A DNA stretch of 64,000 nucleotides, taken from NCBI RefSeq assembly GCF_001427105.1, contig NZ_LMGI01000002.1, forward strand, positions 779,974-843,973, written 5' to 3'. Position 1 is the stretch's first letter. Every line of letters begins with the position of its first letter. The notes below the pieces were generated by a model. That model saw only the letters and a program-made list of their open reading frames with translations, was not told where the DNA came from and did no database searches. Positions 1 through 9,328 of this stretch are shown piece by piece. This DNA comes from Sphingopyxis sp. Root154. GTDB taxonomy: Bacteria > Pseudomonadota > Alphaproteobacteria > Sphingomonadales > Sphingomonadaceae. A program made the translations under genes and the position numbers.

Positions 1-681
1 AAAGACGTCGAGCAGCCACGGCCACGCCGCGTTCATGCCGGGCGACATCGTAAGGCCGGTCGCGATCATCAGCGGCAACGCCACGAAGATCACGCCGATG
101 TAACTGAGCTTTTGCAGAATACCGTAACGCGCCGCCGCCTCACCGCGTGGAAAACGCAGCCGCGCATGCGCCTTCACATCGTGCCAGATATGGCGCGGCG
201 ACCATTCGGCGCGGCGTATGTGCAGATCCTTGCGCAAATGTCCGCCGATCAGCGTCCAAAGCATGTAGAGCGTCAGCCCGGTCGACAGCAGCCACGCGAA
301 CAGCAGATGCCAGCGCCGCCCGTCGGCGAGACTGTAGCTCGTCGGGATCGTCGCCCAGCCCGGAAAGGCCCAGGTTTTTTCCGCGCCTTGCGCATCGGTC
401 CAGCGGCCGAGCACGCCCGTCGTGTTGATCCGCCAGTCGCCGACGCGCAAATAGCCGCTGTCGGGCGTCGAGCCAATCACCAGCCAGGCGCGGTCGAAAT
501 TCGCGCCATATTCGCCCCAATAGAGCCGCGGATGCGCGTTGAAGATCATCAGCCCGCTCATCAACAGAATGAGCAGGGTGACGGCATTCACCCAATGCCA
601 GATGCGCGCCGGCAGCCGGTGGCGATAGACGCGCACCGGTGCCGGCTGGGGGGGAGCGACGGGAGTTTCAGCCTCGGCCAT
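1..681 (-). CDS. cytochrome b/b561-type membrane protein, partial (3' end off the window)
   Basis: The reading frame begins at an ATG at 681 and stays open to base 1, giving the first 227 residues. It starts with a Pro/Ala-rich leader and then an RIWHWVNA segment leading into a hydrophobic helix, the usual first helix and haem-ligand His of b561/thiosulfate-reductase cytochrome b proteins. A periplasmic stretch follows (roughly residues 48-115), then a second helix (WHLLFAWLLSTGLTLYML) and a third near the break. By family it should be a quinone- or molybdoenzyme-linked membrane cytochrome b anchoring a periplasmic partner (PhsC/YedZ-like). The partner would lie beyond the left edge, so the electron donor cannot be told. 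It points away from nothing visible and its neighbour upstream (acyl-CoA ligase) is on the same strand, 30 bp away. Confidence 0.72.
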   Translation of the reverse strand, partial: MAEAETPVAPPQPAPVRVYRHRLPARIWHWVNAVTLLILLMSGLMIFNAHPRLYWGEYGANFDRAWLVIGSTPDSGYLRVGDWRINTTGVLGRWTDAQGAEKTWAFPGWATIPTSYSLADGRRWHLLFAWLLSTGLTLYMLWTLIGGHLRKDLHIRRAEWSPRHIWHDVKAHARLRFPRGEAAARYGILQKLSYIGVIFVALPLMIATGLTMSPGMNAAWPWLLDVF

Positions 682-711
682 GATCCCGGTTCGCTCCATT
701 ACCCCGTCCGG

Positions 712-2418
712 TTACGCGACGGCCTTCGCTGCATATTCCTCGCGATAGTGGCTCCGCAAGCTGACCTTGTCGATCTTTTCGCTGCCGAGCTTGGGCAATG
801 CATCGTTCGACATCCAGATCTGGCACGGCACCTTGTACGGCGCGAGCCGCCCGCCGAGGAAGGCGACCAGGTCGTCGGCGGTCACGCTGCTGCCGGGCTT
901 CATCCAGACGACCGCGCCGACGCACTCGCCCAGCCGCTCGTCAGGCAGGCCGAAGACTGCGCATTCATTGACTTCGGCATGTTCGTAGATTGCCGCCTCG
1001 ACCTCCTGACAGCTGATATTCTCGCCGCCGCGGATGATGATGTCCTTCTTGCGGTCGACGATGAACAGATAGCCGTCCTCGTCGAGATAGCCGAGGTCGC
1101 CCGAACGGAAATAGCCATTTTCGAAGAAGGCGGCCTTGGTCGCCGCCTCATTGTTCCAATAGCCTTCGAAATTGCACACCGAGCGGATGCAGACCTCGCC
1201 GACACCGCCCTCTGCGACCGGCTCGCCATTGTCGTCGAGGATTGCGAGATCGACGAGCGGCTTCGACGCGGGGCCGGTCGACATCGGCTTGGCGACGTAA
1301 TTTTCGTTGATGATGCCGCAGCCGACCGCGTTGGTTTCGGTGAGGCCGTAGCCGAGCAACGGTTTCGCCTCGCCCATCTCCGACGCGAGGCGCCGGACAT
1401 GTTCGGGCGGACGCGGCGCGCCGCCGCCGGCGTAGCTTTTGCACGTCGACAGGTCGTAGTTCTTGCGGTTCGGGCTGACGAGAATCTCGTAGCTCATCAG
1501 CGGGACGCCGACGAAATAATTGCATTTCTCGTCCTGGATCAGCCGCATCGCCTCGTCGGCGTTCCACTTGGGCATCAGCACCAGCTTGCGGCCCAATGCG
1601 AAGCTTTGCAGGAAGACCGGGATTTCGGCGGTGACGTGGAACAAGGGCGTGCAGATCAAGGTCGCGGGCTGGATGTCCGACATCTGGCCGTCTTCGGTCA
1701 GCAGATGCACGATGCTCGCGGTCTGCGTGACATAGTTGAAGATCGCCTGCACCACCGCTTCGTGGCGCGAATAGGCGCCCTTCGACTGCCCCGTCGAACC
1801 TGAGGTGAAGAGGATCGTCGCGAGATCCTGTCCGGTCAGCGTCGGAAGCACGGTCGCCGCGCTGCCGCCCGCGCCGGTGATCGGCGCGATCGCCAGATCG
1901 ATCGGCTGGGTCAGGTCGAGCGTGATCACCTTTGCACCATGCTCGACTTCTTCGAGCCGCGCCGCGCGCTGGACGTCGGCGATAACTAGTTTGGCCTCGC
2001 TGTCGAGAATGCCGGCCGCGAGTTCGCCGCCCTGCCACCAGCCGTTGAGCAAGGTCGCACAGCCGCCCGCCATCAAAATGCCGATATAGGAAACGCACCA
2101 TGCATTGGCGTTGCGCATCGCGAGCCCGACGCGGTCGCCGCGCTGGACGCCATGGCCTTCGACCAGCCCCGCCGCCACTTGCCGCGCCGCCACATAGACC
2201 TGCTTGAACGACATCCGCTCATCGCCTTCGACGAGGAAGGTCGCATCGCCATGCTGCGCAGCAAAAAACGCAACATAGTCGGCAAGGTTGGTCGGCGCGT
2301 TGGAGATGAAGGGAAGCTGGTGGCCGAAGCGTTCGACGGTCCCGAGCTGGATCGGTCCGCCCGGACCGGTGATCAGATTATAGGCGGCTTCCAGGCGCAA
2401 ATCGAGCGCAGATGGCAT
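712..2418 (-). CDS. AMP-dependent acyl-CoA synthetase/ligase
   Basis: A 568-residue class I adenylate-forming enzyme that should activate a carboxylic (probably fatty) acid to acyl-AMP and then acyl-CoA. The P-loop-like motif [11 protein letters not shown] sits near residue 205, followed by the YGLTETN adenine-binding motif and, near the C-terminus, [20 protein letters not shown], which contains the hinge and the start of the small domain; the conserved catalytic Lys would be in the last 40 residues (LGSEKIDK). Length is normal for the family. The chain length or nature of the acid cannot be read from sequence. It is transcribed divergently from lgt with 77 bp between starts, and runs toward the partial cytochrome gene with a 30 bp gap, so a two-gene transcript is possible. 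Confidence 0.9.
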   Translation of the reverse strand: MPSALDLRLEAAYNLITGPGGPIQLGTVERFGHQLPFISNAPTNLADYVAFFAAQHGDATFLVEGDERMSFKQVYVAARQVAAGLVEGHGVQRGDRVGLAMRNANAWCVSYIGILMAGGCATLLNGWWQGGELAAGILDSEAKLVIADVQRAARLEEVEHGAKVITLDLTQPIDLAIAPITGAGGSAATVLPTLTGQDLATILFTSGSTGQSKGAYSRHEAVVQAIFNYVTQTASIVHLLTEDGQMSDIQPATLICTPLFHVTAEIPVFLQSFALGRKLVLMPKWNADEAMRLIQDEKCNYFVGVPLMSYEILVSPNRKNYDLSTCKSYAGGGAPRPPEHVRRLASEMGEAKPLLGYGLTETNAVGCGIINENYVAKPMSTGPASKPLVDLAILDDNGEPVAEGGVGEVCIRSVCNFEGYWNNEAATKAAFFENGYFRSGDLGYLDEDGYLFIVDRKKDIIIRGGENISCQEVEAAIYEHAEVNECAVFGLPDERLGECVGAVVWMKPGSSVTADDLVAFLGGRLAPYKVPCQIWMSNDALPKLGSEKIDKVSLRSHYREEYAAKAVA

Positions 2419-2495
2419 CTTCTATCTCTCCTCTTGGTCTCGCTCGCCTAACCCCTTATGGGGAGGCCTCTCCTGGGGAAGGACAGCGCGACGAT

Positions 2496-3371
2496 ATGTT
2501 TCTTTTTGCAACCTTAGCCGAAGCAACGCAATATGTGAACTTCCACGATCTGATGGGTGAAAACTCGGAGATCGCGTTCAGCGTCTTCGGCCTGCCGATC
2601 CGGTGGTATGCGCTCGCCTATCTCGCCGGCATATTCGTCGGTTACTGGTATCTCTTGAAGCTGATCGCGCAGCCCGGTGCCCCGATGGCGCGGCGGCACG
2701 CCGACGACATGATCTTCTATGCGATGCTCGGGATCATCCTCGGCGGCCGGCTCGGCTATGTGCTCTTTTACAACCTCGGCAATTATCTCGAAAAGCCGCT
2801 CGAAATCTTCAAATTGTGGGACGGCGGCATGTCGCTGCACGGCGGAGTAATCGGCGTGCTGATCGCGATCTGGTATGTGACGAAGAAGGAAAAGCTCAGT
2901 TTCCTGCGCTTCTGCGACTATGTCGCGTGCGTCGTGCCCTTCGGGCTCTTCTTCGGCCGCCTTGCCAATTTCGTGAACGGCGAGCTGTGGGGCCGCGCGA
3001 CGACCGTTCCCTGGGCGATCATCTTTCCGGGCAGCGGCACGATGGACCCGCGCCACCCGAGCCAGCTTTACGAAGCGGGCCTCGAAGGGATCGTGATGAT
3101 GGCGATCCTCGCCTTCTTCTTCTGGCGCACCGATGCGCGTTACAAGCCCGGCTTTCTGTTCGGCATGGCGGCGATCATCTATGGTCTCAGCCGCTTTGCG
3201 GTCGAGTTCGTGCGCGAACCCGATGTCCAGCTCGGCACCCTGTCGTGGGGCCTCACGATGGGCCAGACGCTAACCGTGCCGATGCTGCTGATCGGTTTCT
3301 GGCTCGTCGCCACCGCGAAGGGCCGCCGCAAGCGGATCGAGCCGGTGGCCGGACTCGACAGCGTTGCGTGA
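2496..3371 (+). CDS. lgt: prolipoprotein diacylglyceryl transferase
   Basis: Lgt transfers a diacylglyceryl group from phosphatidylglycerol to the lipobox Cys of prolipoproteins in the inner membrane. The 291-residue product has the family's multi-helix pattern and its signature segments: [21 protein letters not shown], and [15 protein letters not shown] followed by [10 protein letters not shown] chose the ATG at 2496 because a GGGGAAGGA ribosome-binding region lies just upstream and the N-terminus ([19 protein letters not shown]) is close to family length; an upstream in-frame ATG at 2412 would overlap the divergent ligase gene. It heads a tight operon: the next gene starts inside its last codons. 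Confidence 0.95.
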   Translation: MFLFATLAEATQYVNFHDLMGENSEIAFSVFGLPIRWYALAYLAGIFVGYWYLLKLIAQPGAPMARRHADDMIFYAMLGIILGGRLGYVLFYNLGNYLEKPLEIFKLWDGGMSLHGGVIGVLIAIWYVTKKEKLSFLRFCDYVACVVPFGLFFGRLANFVNGELWGRATTVPWAIIFPGSGTMDPRHPSQLYEAGLEGIVMMAILAFFFWRTDARYKPGFLFGMAAIIYGLSRFAVEFVREPDVQLGTLSWGLTMGQTLTVPMLLIGFWLVATAKGRRKRIEPVAGLDSVA

Positions 3372-4428
3372 CGGGCCTCCGAGTCCCGAGCAGCTGATAA
3401 GCGAAATCGCGGCGGCGCGGGCGATGACCGTCGCCGATTTCATGGCTGCGGCGAACGGCCATTATTATGCGACGCGCGATCCGCTCGGCGCTGCGGGCGA
3501 TTTCACGACCGCGCCCGAAATCAGCCAGATGTTCGGCGAGATGATCGGCGTCTGGATCGCCGACCTCTGGTCGCGTGCGGGCAGCCCGGCGTTTCGCTAT
3601 GTCGAGCTAGGTCCTGGCCGCGGGACTCTCGCCGTCGACGCGCTGCGCACCATGGCGCGTTTTGGATGCACGCCGGCCGGCATCGATCTGGTCGAGACGA
3701 GCCCGACGCTGCGTGCGGCGCAGCATACGCGCCTGCCCGCGGCCGAGCATCGTGACGAAGTCGACGCCCTGCCCGATGACGCGCCGCTGATCGTCGTCGC
3801 GAACGAATTTTTCGACGCGCTGCCGATCCATCAATATGTCCGCGTCGCCGATGGCTGGCGCGAGCGCATGGTCGAACGCCGTGACGGCCTGCTGGCGCCG
3901 GTCGCAGGCGAGATTCCGGCCGACGACGCCGTACCCGCGTCGCTGCGCGGTCATCCCGAAGGCACGATTGTCGAAACCGCGCCGGTCTCGGCGGCGATCA
4001 TGCAGCGCTGCGCCTTTCGCCTCGCGCGGCAGGGCGGCGCGATGCTCGTCATCGATTATGGCTATGCCGGACCCGCTGCGGGCGACACGTTGCAGGCGGT
4101 CAAAGCGCACCGGTTCGTCGATCCCTTCGCCGATCCGGGCGAAGTCGACCTGACCGCGCATGTCGATTTCGCCGCGCTCGCCGAAGCTGCTCATGGCGCG
4201 GGCGTGTTCGTCAGCCCGCTCGCAACGCAGGGTGACTGGCTGCGACGGCTCGGCATCGACGCGCGGTTGCAATCGCTCGCCGCCGCCGCACCGACCCGCG
4301 CCGATGAATTGAAGGGCCAGCGCGACCGCCTCGTCGACGCGCAGGCGATGGGCGATTTGTTCAAGGTGATGGCCTTCACCGCACCGGGCTGGTCCGCGCC
4401 AGCAGGATTCACAGGAGACGCCGTATGA
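3364..4428 (+). CDS. class I SAM-dependent methyltransferase, NDUFAF7/MidA family
   Basis: The 354-residue product matches the MidA/NDUFAF7 (formerly DUF185) family: [27 protein letters not shown] near the N-terminus, then the SAM-binding ELGPGRGTL (about residue 81), [13 protein letters not shown] and a [11 protein letters not shown] strand. In mitochondria the homologue methylates an arginine of the NDUFS2 subunit of complex I; bacterial roles are less certain. The start is a TTG at 3364 that overlaps the lgt stop; an ATG at 3424 would still leave the core domain, but remove part of the conserved N-terminal helix, so I prefer TTG. The stop overlaps the following ATG (ATGA). Confidence 0.88.
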   Translation: MRDGPPSPEQLISEIAAARAMTVADFMAAANGHYYATRDPLGAAGDFTTAPEISQMFGEMIGVWIADLWSRAGSPAFRYVELGPGRGTLAVDALRTMARFGCTPAGIDLVETSPTLRAAQHTRLPAAEHRDEVDALPDDAPLIVVANEFFDALPIHQYVRVADGWRERMVERRDGLLAPVAGEIPADDAVPASLRGHPEGTIVETAPVSAAIMQRCAFRLARQGGAMLVIDYGYAGPAAGDTLQAVKAHRFVDPFADPGEVDLTAHVDFAALAEAAHGAGVFVSPLATQGDWLRRLGIDARLQSLAAAAPTRADELKGQRDRLVDAQAMGDLFKVMAFTAPGWSAPAGFTGDAV

Positions 4429-4943
4429 CCGCCATCCAATTGGCAAAGGCCGGAGATGCGGAGGCGATCGCCGCCTTCGCCAATGGATCGTTCACGCACA
4501 CTTTCGGCACCATCTATGACCCCGCCGACCTCGCGACCTTCCTCGCCGAGTGGAATCCGCCGGACCGCGTTCGCGCGCAGATCGCGAGCGATGACCATGA
4601 CATCGCGCTGGTCCGCAGCGAAGCGGGGGCGATCCTCGGCTATATCAAGATGGGCCCGGTCGATTTCGAGCTGCCCGAAGATCAACCGACGGGTGACGCC
4701 GTCGAGCTGCACCAGCTCTATGTCGCCGAAGCCGCGAAGGGGACGGGCGTCGCCGTCGCACTGATGGAATGGGGCATCGCCTGGGCGCGCGAACGCGCGT
4801 CGATCCTCTACCTCACCGTCTTCACCGAGAATGACCGTGCGCAAGCCTTTTACCGCCGCTACGGTTTTTACGACGTCGGCCGCAACGCGTTTCGCGTCGG
4901 CAACCATATCGACGAGGATCGCTTTTTCAGGCTCGACCTGTGA
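4425..4943 (+). CDS. GNAT family N-acetyltransferase
   Basis: A 172-residue acetyl-CoA-dependent acyltransferase. The GNAT fold is visible: an N-terminal strand-helix (AGDAEAIAAFANGSF), the central strands ending in VELHQLYV, and the acetyl-CoA pyrophosphate loop region AEAAKGTGVAVALMEW (a slightly degenerate R/Q-x-x-G-x-G/A), then LYLTVFTENDRAQAFYRRYGF, the usual final motif. Substrate unknown. It overlaps the preceding methyltransferase by 4 bases (ATGA) and the next gene by 4 (GTGA), so all are translationally coupled. Confidence 0.88.
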   Translation: MTAIQLAKAGDAEAIAAFANGSFTHTFGTIYDPADLATFLAEWNPPDRVRAQIASDDHDIALVRSEAGAILGYIKMGPVDFELPEDQPTGDAVELHQLYVAEAAKGTGVAVALMEWGIAWARERASILYLTVFTENDRAQAFYRRYGFYDVGRNAFRVGNHIDEDRFFRLDL

Positions 4944-5707
4944 CGGCGCCTTTCGTCACCGCCGCGCCGCTGGACGGCGTCGCGCACGGCTTCTTCGGCC
5001 GCTGCGGTGGGGTATCGACGGGCGAACTCGCCTCGCTCAACTGCGGCCTCGGTTCGGGCGACGATCCGGCGCTAATCGCCGAGAACCGACGGCGCGTGGC
5101 GGCAGCGACCCTTCCCGGCGCCATGCTTACCGGACTCTATCAGGTGCATGGCAATCGCTGCGTGATCGTCGATGGCGAAACCGACCTCGCCGCGCGGCCC
5201 GAGGCCGATGCACTCGCGACGCGCACGCCCGACATATTGCTCGGTATATTGACCGCCGACTGCGTCCCCGTGCTGTTCGCCGACCGCGAGGCCGGGGTCG
5301 TCGGCGCGGCGCATGCGGGCTGGAAGGGCGCGATCGCCGGGGTCACCGACGCGACGCTGGACGCGATGGAAAGCCTCGGCGCCAACCGCGCCAAAATCGC
5401 CGTCGCGATCGGCCCGTGCATCGCGCGCGCCTCCTATGAGGTCGATGAAAATTTCGTGCAGCGCTTTGTCGCCGACGATCCCGCGAACGAGCGCTTTTTC
5501 GCCGCACGCAAGCCCGGCCATGCGATGTTCGATATTGCCGCCTATGTCGCAGCGCGGCTCGCTGCGGCGGGCGTGACGCGAATTGCCATCGGCGGACAGG
5601 ACACCTATGCCTTGCCGCAAGATTATTTCAGCTATCGCCGCGCGTGCCATAAAGGGGAAAACACCTATGGCAGGCAATTGTCGGTGATCGGACTGGCGGG
5701 AGGATAA
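4940..5707 (+). CDS. pgeF: peptidoglycan editing factor PgeF (YfiH/laccase-domain, DUF152)
   Basis: A 255-residue protein of the YfiH/PgeF family, annotated historically as polyphenol oxidase and now linked to removal of mis-incorporated serine from peptidoglycan precursors; related proteins are purine-nucleoside phosphorylases. The conserved Zn-binding motifs are all present: TADCVPVLFAD, GAAHAGWKGAIAGV and IGPCIARASYEV, plus the C-terminal QDYFSYRR. The GTG start overlaps the GNAT stop. It is cytoplasmic and has no signal peptide. Seven bases separate it from the transporter downstream. Confidence 0.9.
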   Translation: MTAPFVTAAPLDGVAHGFFGRCGGVSTGELASLNCGLGSGDDPALIAENRRRVAAATLPGAMLTGLYQVHGNRCVIVDGETDLAARPEADALATRTPDILLGILTADCVPVLFADREAGVVGAAHAGWKGAIAGVTDATLDAMESLGANRAKIAVAIGPCIARASYEVDENFVQRFVADDPANERFFAARKPGHAMFDIAAYVAARLAAAGVTRIAIGGQDTYALPQDYFSYRRACHKGENTYGRQLSVIGLAGG

Positions 5708-5714
5708 GGGGCCG

Positions 5715-7124
5715 ATGACGCGCACTCGCTGGTTTGGGCTGATCGGCGGGCTCATCGTCTTTTGCACCATGCTCCTGTTGCCGGAACCGGCGGGAATGGA
5801 GGTGACCGCGTGGCGCGTCGCCGCGCTGACCGTGTTGATGGCGATCTGGTGGATGACCGAAGCGCTGCCGCTCACCGTCACCGCACTCATGCCCTTCCTC
5901 ACCGTGCCCGCCTTCGGCGTGATGGATGCGAATGCGATCGCGAAGGAATATTATTCGCCGATCCTGTTCCTTATCCTCGGCGGCGCCTTTCTGGCGCTCG
6001 CAATCGAGCGCGTCGGACTGCACCGCCGCCTTGCGCTCGCGCTCCTCAAGCGCGCCGCACCCACCGCGACCGGCCTGCTCTTTGCCTTCATGACGGCGAC
6101 CGCGCTGCTCAGCATGTTCATTTCGAACACCTCGACCGCGCTGATCATGATCCCGATTGCGCTCGCGGTTGTGCGCGCGGGCGGCGTGCAAGAGGGTGAG
6201 ACCGCCGGTTTCGCAGGCGCGGTGATGATGGGTATCGCCTTCGCCGCCTCGCTCGGCGGGCTGGGCACGCTCGTCGGCAGCCCGACCAACGCGATTGCCG
6301 CGGGGCTTATTGAAAAGGCGCTCGGCCTGCGTATCTCGTTCCTCGACTGGGCGATCTACGGCGTGCCGATCGTGCTGCTCTCGGTCCCGATAGCCATGTG
6401 GATTCTCGCGCGCGTGCAGCGGCTTGCCGATCATCCGTTCGACGGCACCGCGGCGGCAGCGGCGCTCGGCAATCAGGCGATATGGTCGACCGCCGAGCGC
6501 CGCGTCGTCCCGATTTTCCTTGTCGTACTCGTCGCATGGATCGCGCAGCCCTGGCTCGAACCGATGCTGCCCAAGGGCGCACTGACCGACGGCACGATCG
6601 CCGTCGCGGGCAGCCTGTTGCTCTTCATTCTGCCCGACGGCACCGGCCGGCCCTTGCTGCTTTGGAAGGAAGCCGACCGCGCGCCATGGGGCGTCATCAT
6701 GATGTTCGGCGGCGGCCTCGCGCTCGCCGCCGCGATCACCGCAAGCGGACTCGCCGCCTGGCTCGGCGCCGTGCTGGCACCGCTCGGCAGCGTGCCGACG
6801 ATCGTTCTCGCCGCGACTATCGTCGCGCTCACCATCCTGATCACCGAATTCGCGAGCAACGTCGCGACCGCGAGCGGGATCATGCCCGTGCTCGCGGCGC
6901 TGATCGCGGCGACCGGCGTCGACCCGATTCTGCTGGCGCTTCCCGTTGCGATGGCGGCGAGCTGGGGTTTCATGCTGCCGTCGGGAACCGGCCCGAACGC
7001 GCTCGCCTGGGCGACGGGCCATATCGCGCTGCCGCGCATATTGAAGGCGGGGTTCGCGCTCGACATTATCGGCGTTCCGCTGCTGATCGGGGTAATCTGG
7101 GCCATCGCGGCGATAACGACGTAG
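5715..7124 (+). CDS. SLC13/DASS family anion:sodium symporter
   Basis: A 469-residue polytopic membrane protein of the divalent-anion:Na+ symporter family (citrate, dicarboxylate or sulfate uptake). Two SNT-type repeat motifs that form the sodium and substrate sites are visible: FISNTSTALIMIP (about residue 137) and TEFASNVATASGIMPV (about residue 380), each followed by a Pro/Gly-rich loop. The end motif MLPSGTGPNALAWATG is also typical. Which anion it carries cannot be decided. It is the last gene of the lgt operon, 7 bp behind pgeF, and is followed by an 88 bp gap before the PLP enzyme. Confidence 0.9.
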   Translation: MTRTRWFGLIGGLIVFCTMLLLPEPAGMEVTAWRVAALTVLMAIWWMTEALPLTVTALMPFLTVPAFGVMDANAIAKEYYSPILFLILGGAFLALAIERVGLHRRLALALLKRAAPTATGLLFAFMTATALLSMFISNTSTALIMIPIALAVVRAGGVQEGETAGFAGAVMMGIAFAASLGGLGTLVGSPTNAIAAGLIEKALGLRISFLDWAIYGVPIVLLSVPIAMWILARVQRLADHPFDGTAAAAALGNQAIWSTAERRVVPIFLVVLVAWIAQPWLEPMLPKGALTDGTIAVAGSLLLFILPDGTGRPLLLWKEADRAPWGVIMMFGGGLALAAAITASGLAAWLGAVLAPLGSVPTIVLAATIVALTILITEFASNVATASGIMPVLAALIAATGVDPILLALPVAMAASWGFMLPSGTGPNALAWATGHIALPRILKAGFALDIIGVPLLIGVIWAIAAITT

Positions 7125-7212
7125 CCAGTGCCGAGCTGGCCGACGCGCGCAATATAGTTTCAAACGAAACCTGCGTGCTATACAGGGCCCCAACACCTCA
7201 AGGAGCATCCCC

Positions 7213-8505
7213 ATGGCCATGCGCAGCAAACCCAAGAACAGCACCAAGAAAATCGGCGATCGCGACCTCAGCCCCGCCACGCTGATGATGGGACTCGGCT
7301 ATGACCCCGTGCTCTCCGAAGGCTCGCTGAAGCCGCCGATCTTCCTGACCTCGACCTTCGCCTTCGAAAGTGCGGCGGCGGGCAAGCGTTTCTTCGAACA
7401 TATCACCGGCAAGCGCGAAGGACCCGCCGACGGCCTCGTCTATTCGCGCTTCAACGGCCCGAACCAGGAAATCCTCGAGGACCGCCTCGCGGTGTGGGAC
7501 GGCGCCGACGACAGCCTCGTCTTTTCAAGCGGCATGTCGGCGATCGCGACCCTGCTCCTCGCGCTCGTCGGGCAGAATGACGTGATCGTCCACTCGGGCC
7601 CGCTTTACGCCGCGACCGAAACGCTGATCGCGCGCATCCTGTCGCGCTTCGGCGTCAGCTTCCTCGACTTCCCCGCGGGCGCGACGCGCGCGGAGATCGA
7701 CGACATTCTGGCGCGCGCGCAGACTCTCGCCAATGAGAAGGGCGGCAAGGTCGCGCTCGTCTATCTCGAAAGCCCGGCGAACCCGACCAACGCGCTGGTC
7801 GATGTCGAAGCGGTGCGCGGTGCACGCGATGCCGCCTTCCCCGGCGAACAGCAGCCGCCGATCGCGATCGATAACACGTTCCTCGGCCCGCTGTGGCAGA
7901 AACCGATCCGCCAGGGCGCCGAACTCGTCGTCTATAGCCTCACCAAATATGCCGGCGGCCATTCGGACCTCGTCGCGGGCGGCGTCTCGGGCGACCAGCG
8001 GCTGCTCAATATCATCCGCCCGATGCGCAACACCATAGGCACGATCTGCGACCCCAACACCGCGTGGATGCTCCTGCGCAGCCTCGAAACGCTCGAACTG
8101 CGCATGAACCGCGCGGGCGAGAATGCGCTGAAGGTCTGCACCTTCCTTCGCGATCATCCGAAGGTGGAGGGCCTCGGCTATCTCGGCTTCATTCAGGACG
8201 CACGCCAGAAGGACATCTTCGACCGCCATTGCACCGGCGCCGGATCGACCTTCTCGCTGTTCATCAAGGGCGGCGAAGAAGAAAGCTTCCGTTTCCTCGA
8301 TGCGCTGAAGATCGCCAAGCTTGCGGTCAGCCTTGGCGGCACCGAAACGCTCGCGAGCCATCCCGCGGCGATGACGCATCTCTCGGTGCCCATCGAGCGC
8401 AAGAAGGCGCTCGGCATCACCGACAATCTGGTGCGCGTATCGATCGGCATCGAGGACCCCGACGATCTGATCGCCGATTTCGCGCAGGCGCTCGACGCGG
8501 TTTAA
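7213..8505 (+). CDS. cystathionine gamma-synthase/methionine gamma-lyase family PLP enzyme
   Basis: A 430-residue Cys/Met-metabolism PLP-dependent enzyme. The N-terminus has YSRFNGPNQEILEDRLA, the region that packs over the neighbouring active site; SSGMSAI binds the PLP phosphate; VYLESPANPTN and AIDNTFLGP carry the ring-stacking and Asp contacts; and YSLTKYAGGHSD holds the PLP Lys (Lys245). The SLGGTETLASHPAAMTH motif near the C-terminus is also conserved. Reaction type (gamma-synthase or gamma-lyase) is not decidable from these motifs. A good ribosome site (AAGGAG) lies 8 bases before the ATG; a GTTTC-AAAC-GAAAC inverted repeat at 7157-7170 lies in the upstream gap. Confidence 0.9.
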   Translation: MAMRSKPKNSTKKIGDRDLSPATLMMGLGYDPVLSEGSLKPPIFLTSTFAFESAAAGKRFFEHITGKREGPADGLVYSRFNGPNQEILEDRLAVWDGADDSLVFSSGMSAIATLLLALVGQNDVIVHSGPLYAATETLIARILSRFGVSFLDFPAGATRAEIDDILARAQTLANEKGGKVALVYLESPANPTNALVDVEAVRGARDAAFPGEQQPPIAIDNTFLGPLWQKPIRQGAELVVYSLTKYAGGHSDLVAGGVSGDQRLLNIIRPMRNTIGTICDPNTAWMLLRSLETLELRMNRAGENALKVCTFLRDHPKVEGLGYLGFIQDARQKDIFDRHCTGAGSTFSLFIKGGEEESFRFLDALKIAKLAVSLGGTETLASHPAAMTHLSVPIERKKALGITDNLVRVSIGIEDPDDLIADFAQALDAV

Positions 8506-9227
8506 CGACCGCGCCGCGCGCGCCAGTCGACGACCTGCCAGCCCATTTGCGGAGCGAGCGATTTCAGCTTGCGCGACGGCGTCGTCGCGACCGCCTCGTC
8601 GGCAAAATGCAGCATCGGGTGGTCGGAGACATGGTCCGAATAGGCGCGGATATGCGCCCGGTCGCGGGTGATGTCGTTGGCGGCCATCCAGCCGTCGATC
8701 CGCGCGAACTTCGCCTCGCCATAGCAATTGTCGCCCGCGAGCCGCGCGTGGATATGGTCGGCGCCGTCGGGCTCGTCGAGCTGCGTCGCGAGCACATCGT
8801 CGATCCCCAGCCGCCGCGCGATCGCATCGACATAAAGGTGGAACGATGCGGTCGCGAGCAGCAGCCGATACCCCGCCTCGCGGTCGGCGGCGATCTGGTC
8901 GAGAGCGGCTGAGTGCAGCCCGCGCGCCACGACCTTGTCGGCATAACTTTCGGCGAGCGGCGCGATTTCGGTGCGGCGAAAGCGCTTGCCGACGAGCAGC
9001 CTGAGGTTGATCGCCTTCAGCCGCGAGCGGTCGATCAGGCGCAGCGAATAGGCCGCGCCGGCAAGCCCGACGAGCGGCAGCAGCAGCAGCCGCCATTGCT
9101 GACGCCGCTGCGCAACATGCATGAGGAAACCGCTGTAAGTCCCTGAACGCGTTATCGTGCGATCCATGTCGTACATCGCGACGCGGTGCGTATAGTTGGG
9201 GATCGGCGTGGCGAGCGGGTCTTCCAT
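8502..9227 (-). CDS. HAD superfamily (subfamily IB) phosphatase
   Basis: A 241-residue haloacid-dehalogenase-fold hydrolase. The catalytic motif DMDRT is at residues 20-24 (Asp20 nucleophile, Asp22 acid/base), motif II is in LLLATASFHLYVD, and the Mg-binding acidic motif III is in AYSDHVSDHPML. The family includes phosphoserine phosphatase-like enzymes and membrane-lipid phosphatases of the PlsC-associated type; the substrate cannot be named. Its stop overlaps the stop of the convergent PLP-enzyme gene by 3 bases, and it is divergent from the Mla operon, so its promoter shares the roughly 100 bp upstream of that operon. Confidence 0.82.
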   Translation of the reverse strand: MEDPLATPIPNYTHRVAMYDMDRTITRSGTYSGFLMHVAQRRQQWRLLLLPLVGLAGAAYSLRLIDRSRLKAINLRLLVGKRFRRTEIAPLAESYADKVVARGLHSAALDQIAADREAGYRLLLATASFHLYVDAIARRLGIDDVLATQLDEPDGADHIHARLAGDNCYGEAKFARIDGWMAANDITRDRAHIRAYSDHVSDHPMLHFADEAVATTPSRKLKSLAPQMGWQVVDWRARRGR

Positions 9228-9328
9228 TACTCACCCATAGTGTGGCCCGGCATGGCGGCCAAGGCCCGGCAAGCCAAACCATGGATTCACTTGCCGTCAC
9301 GGGGCAAATAAGACAATGTCCCCGCACG

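Noticed and set aside
7125..7212. A SAM-type riboswitch before the Cys/Met enzyme
   Set aside because: The 88 bp gap shows only a short GTTTC/GAAAC repeat and a TATACA-like box; no SAM riboswitch core is visible.
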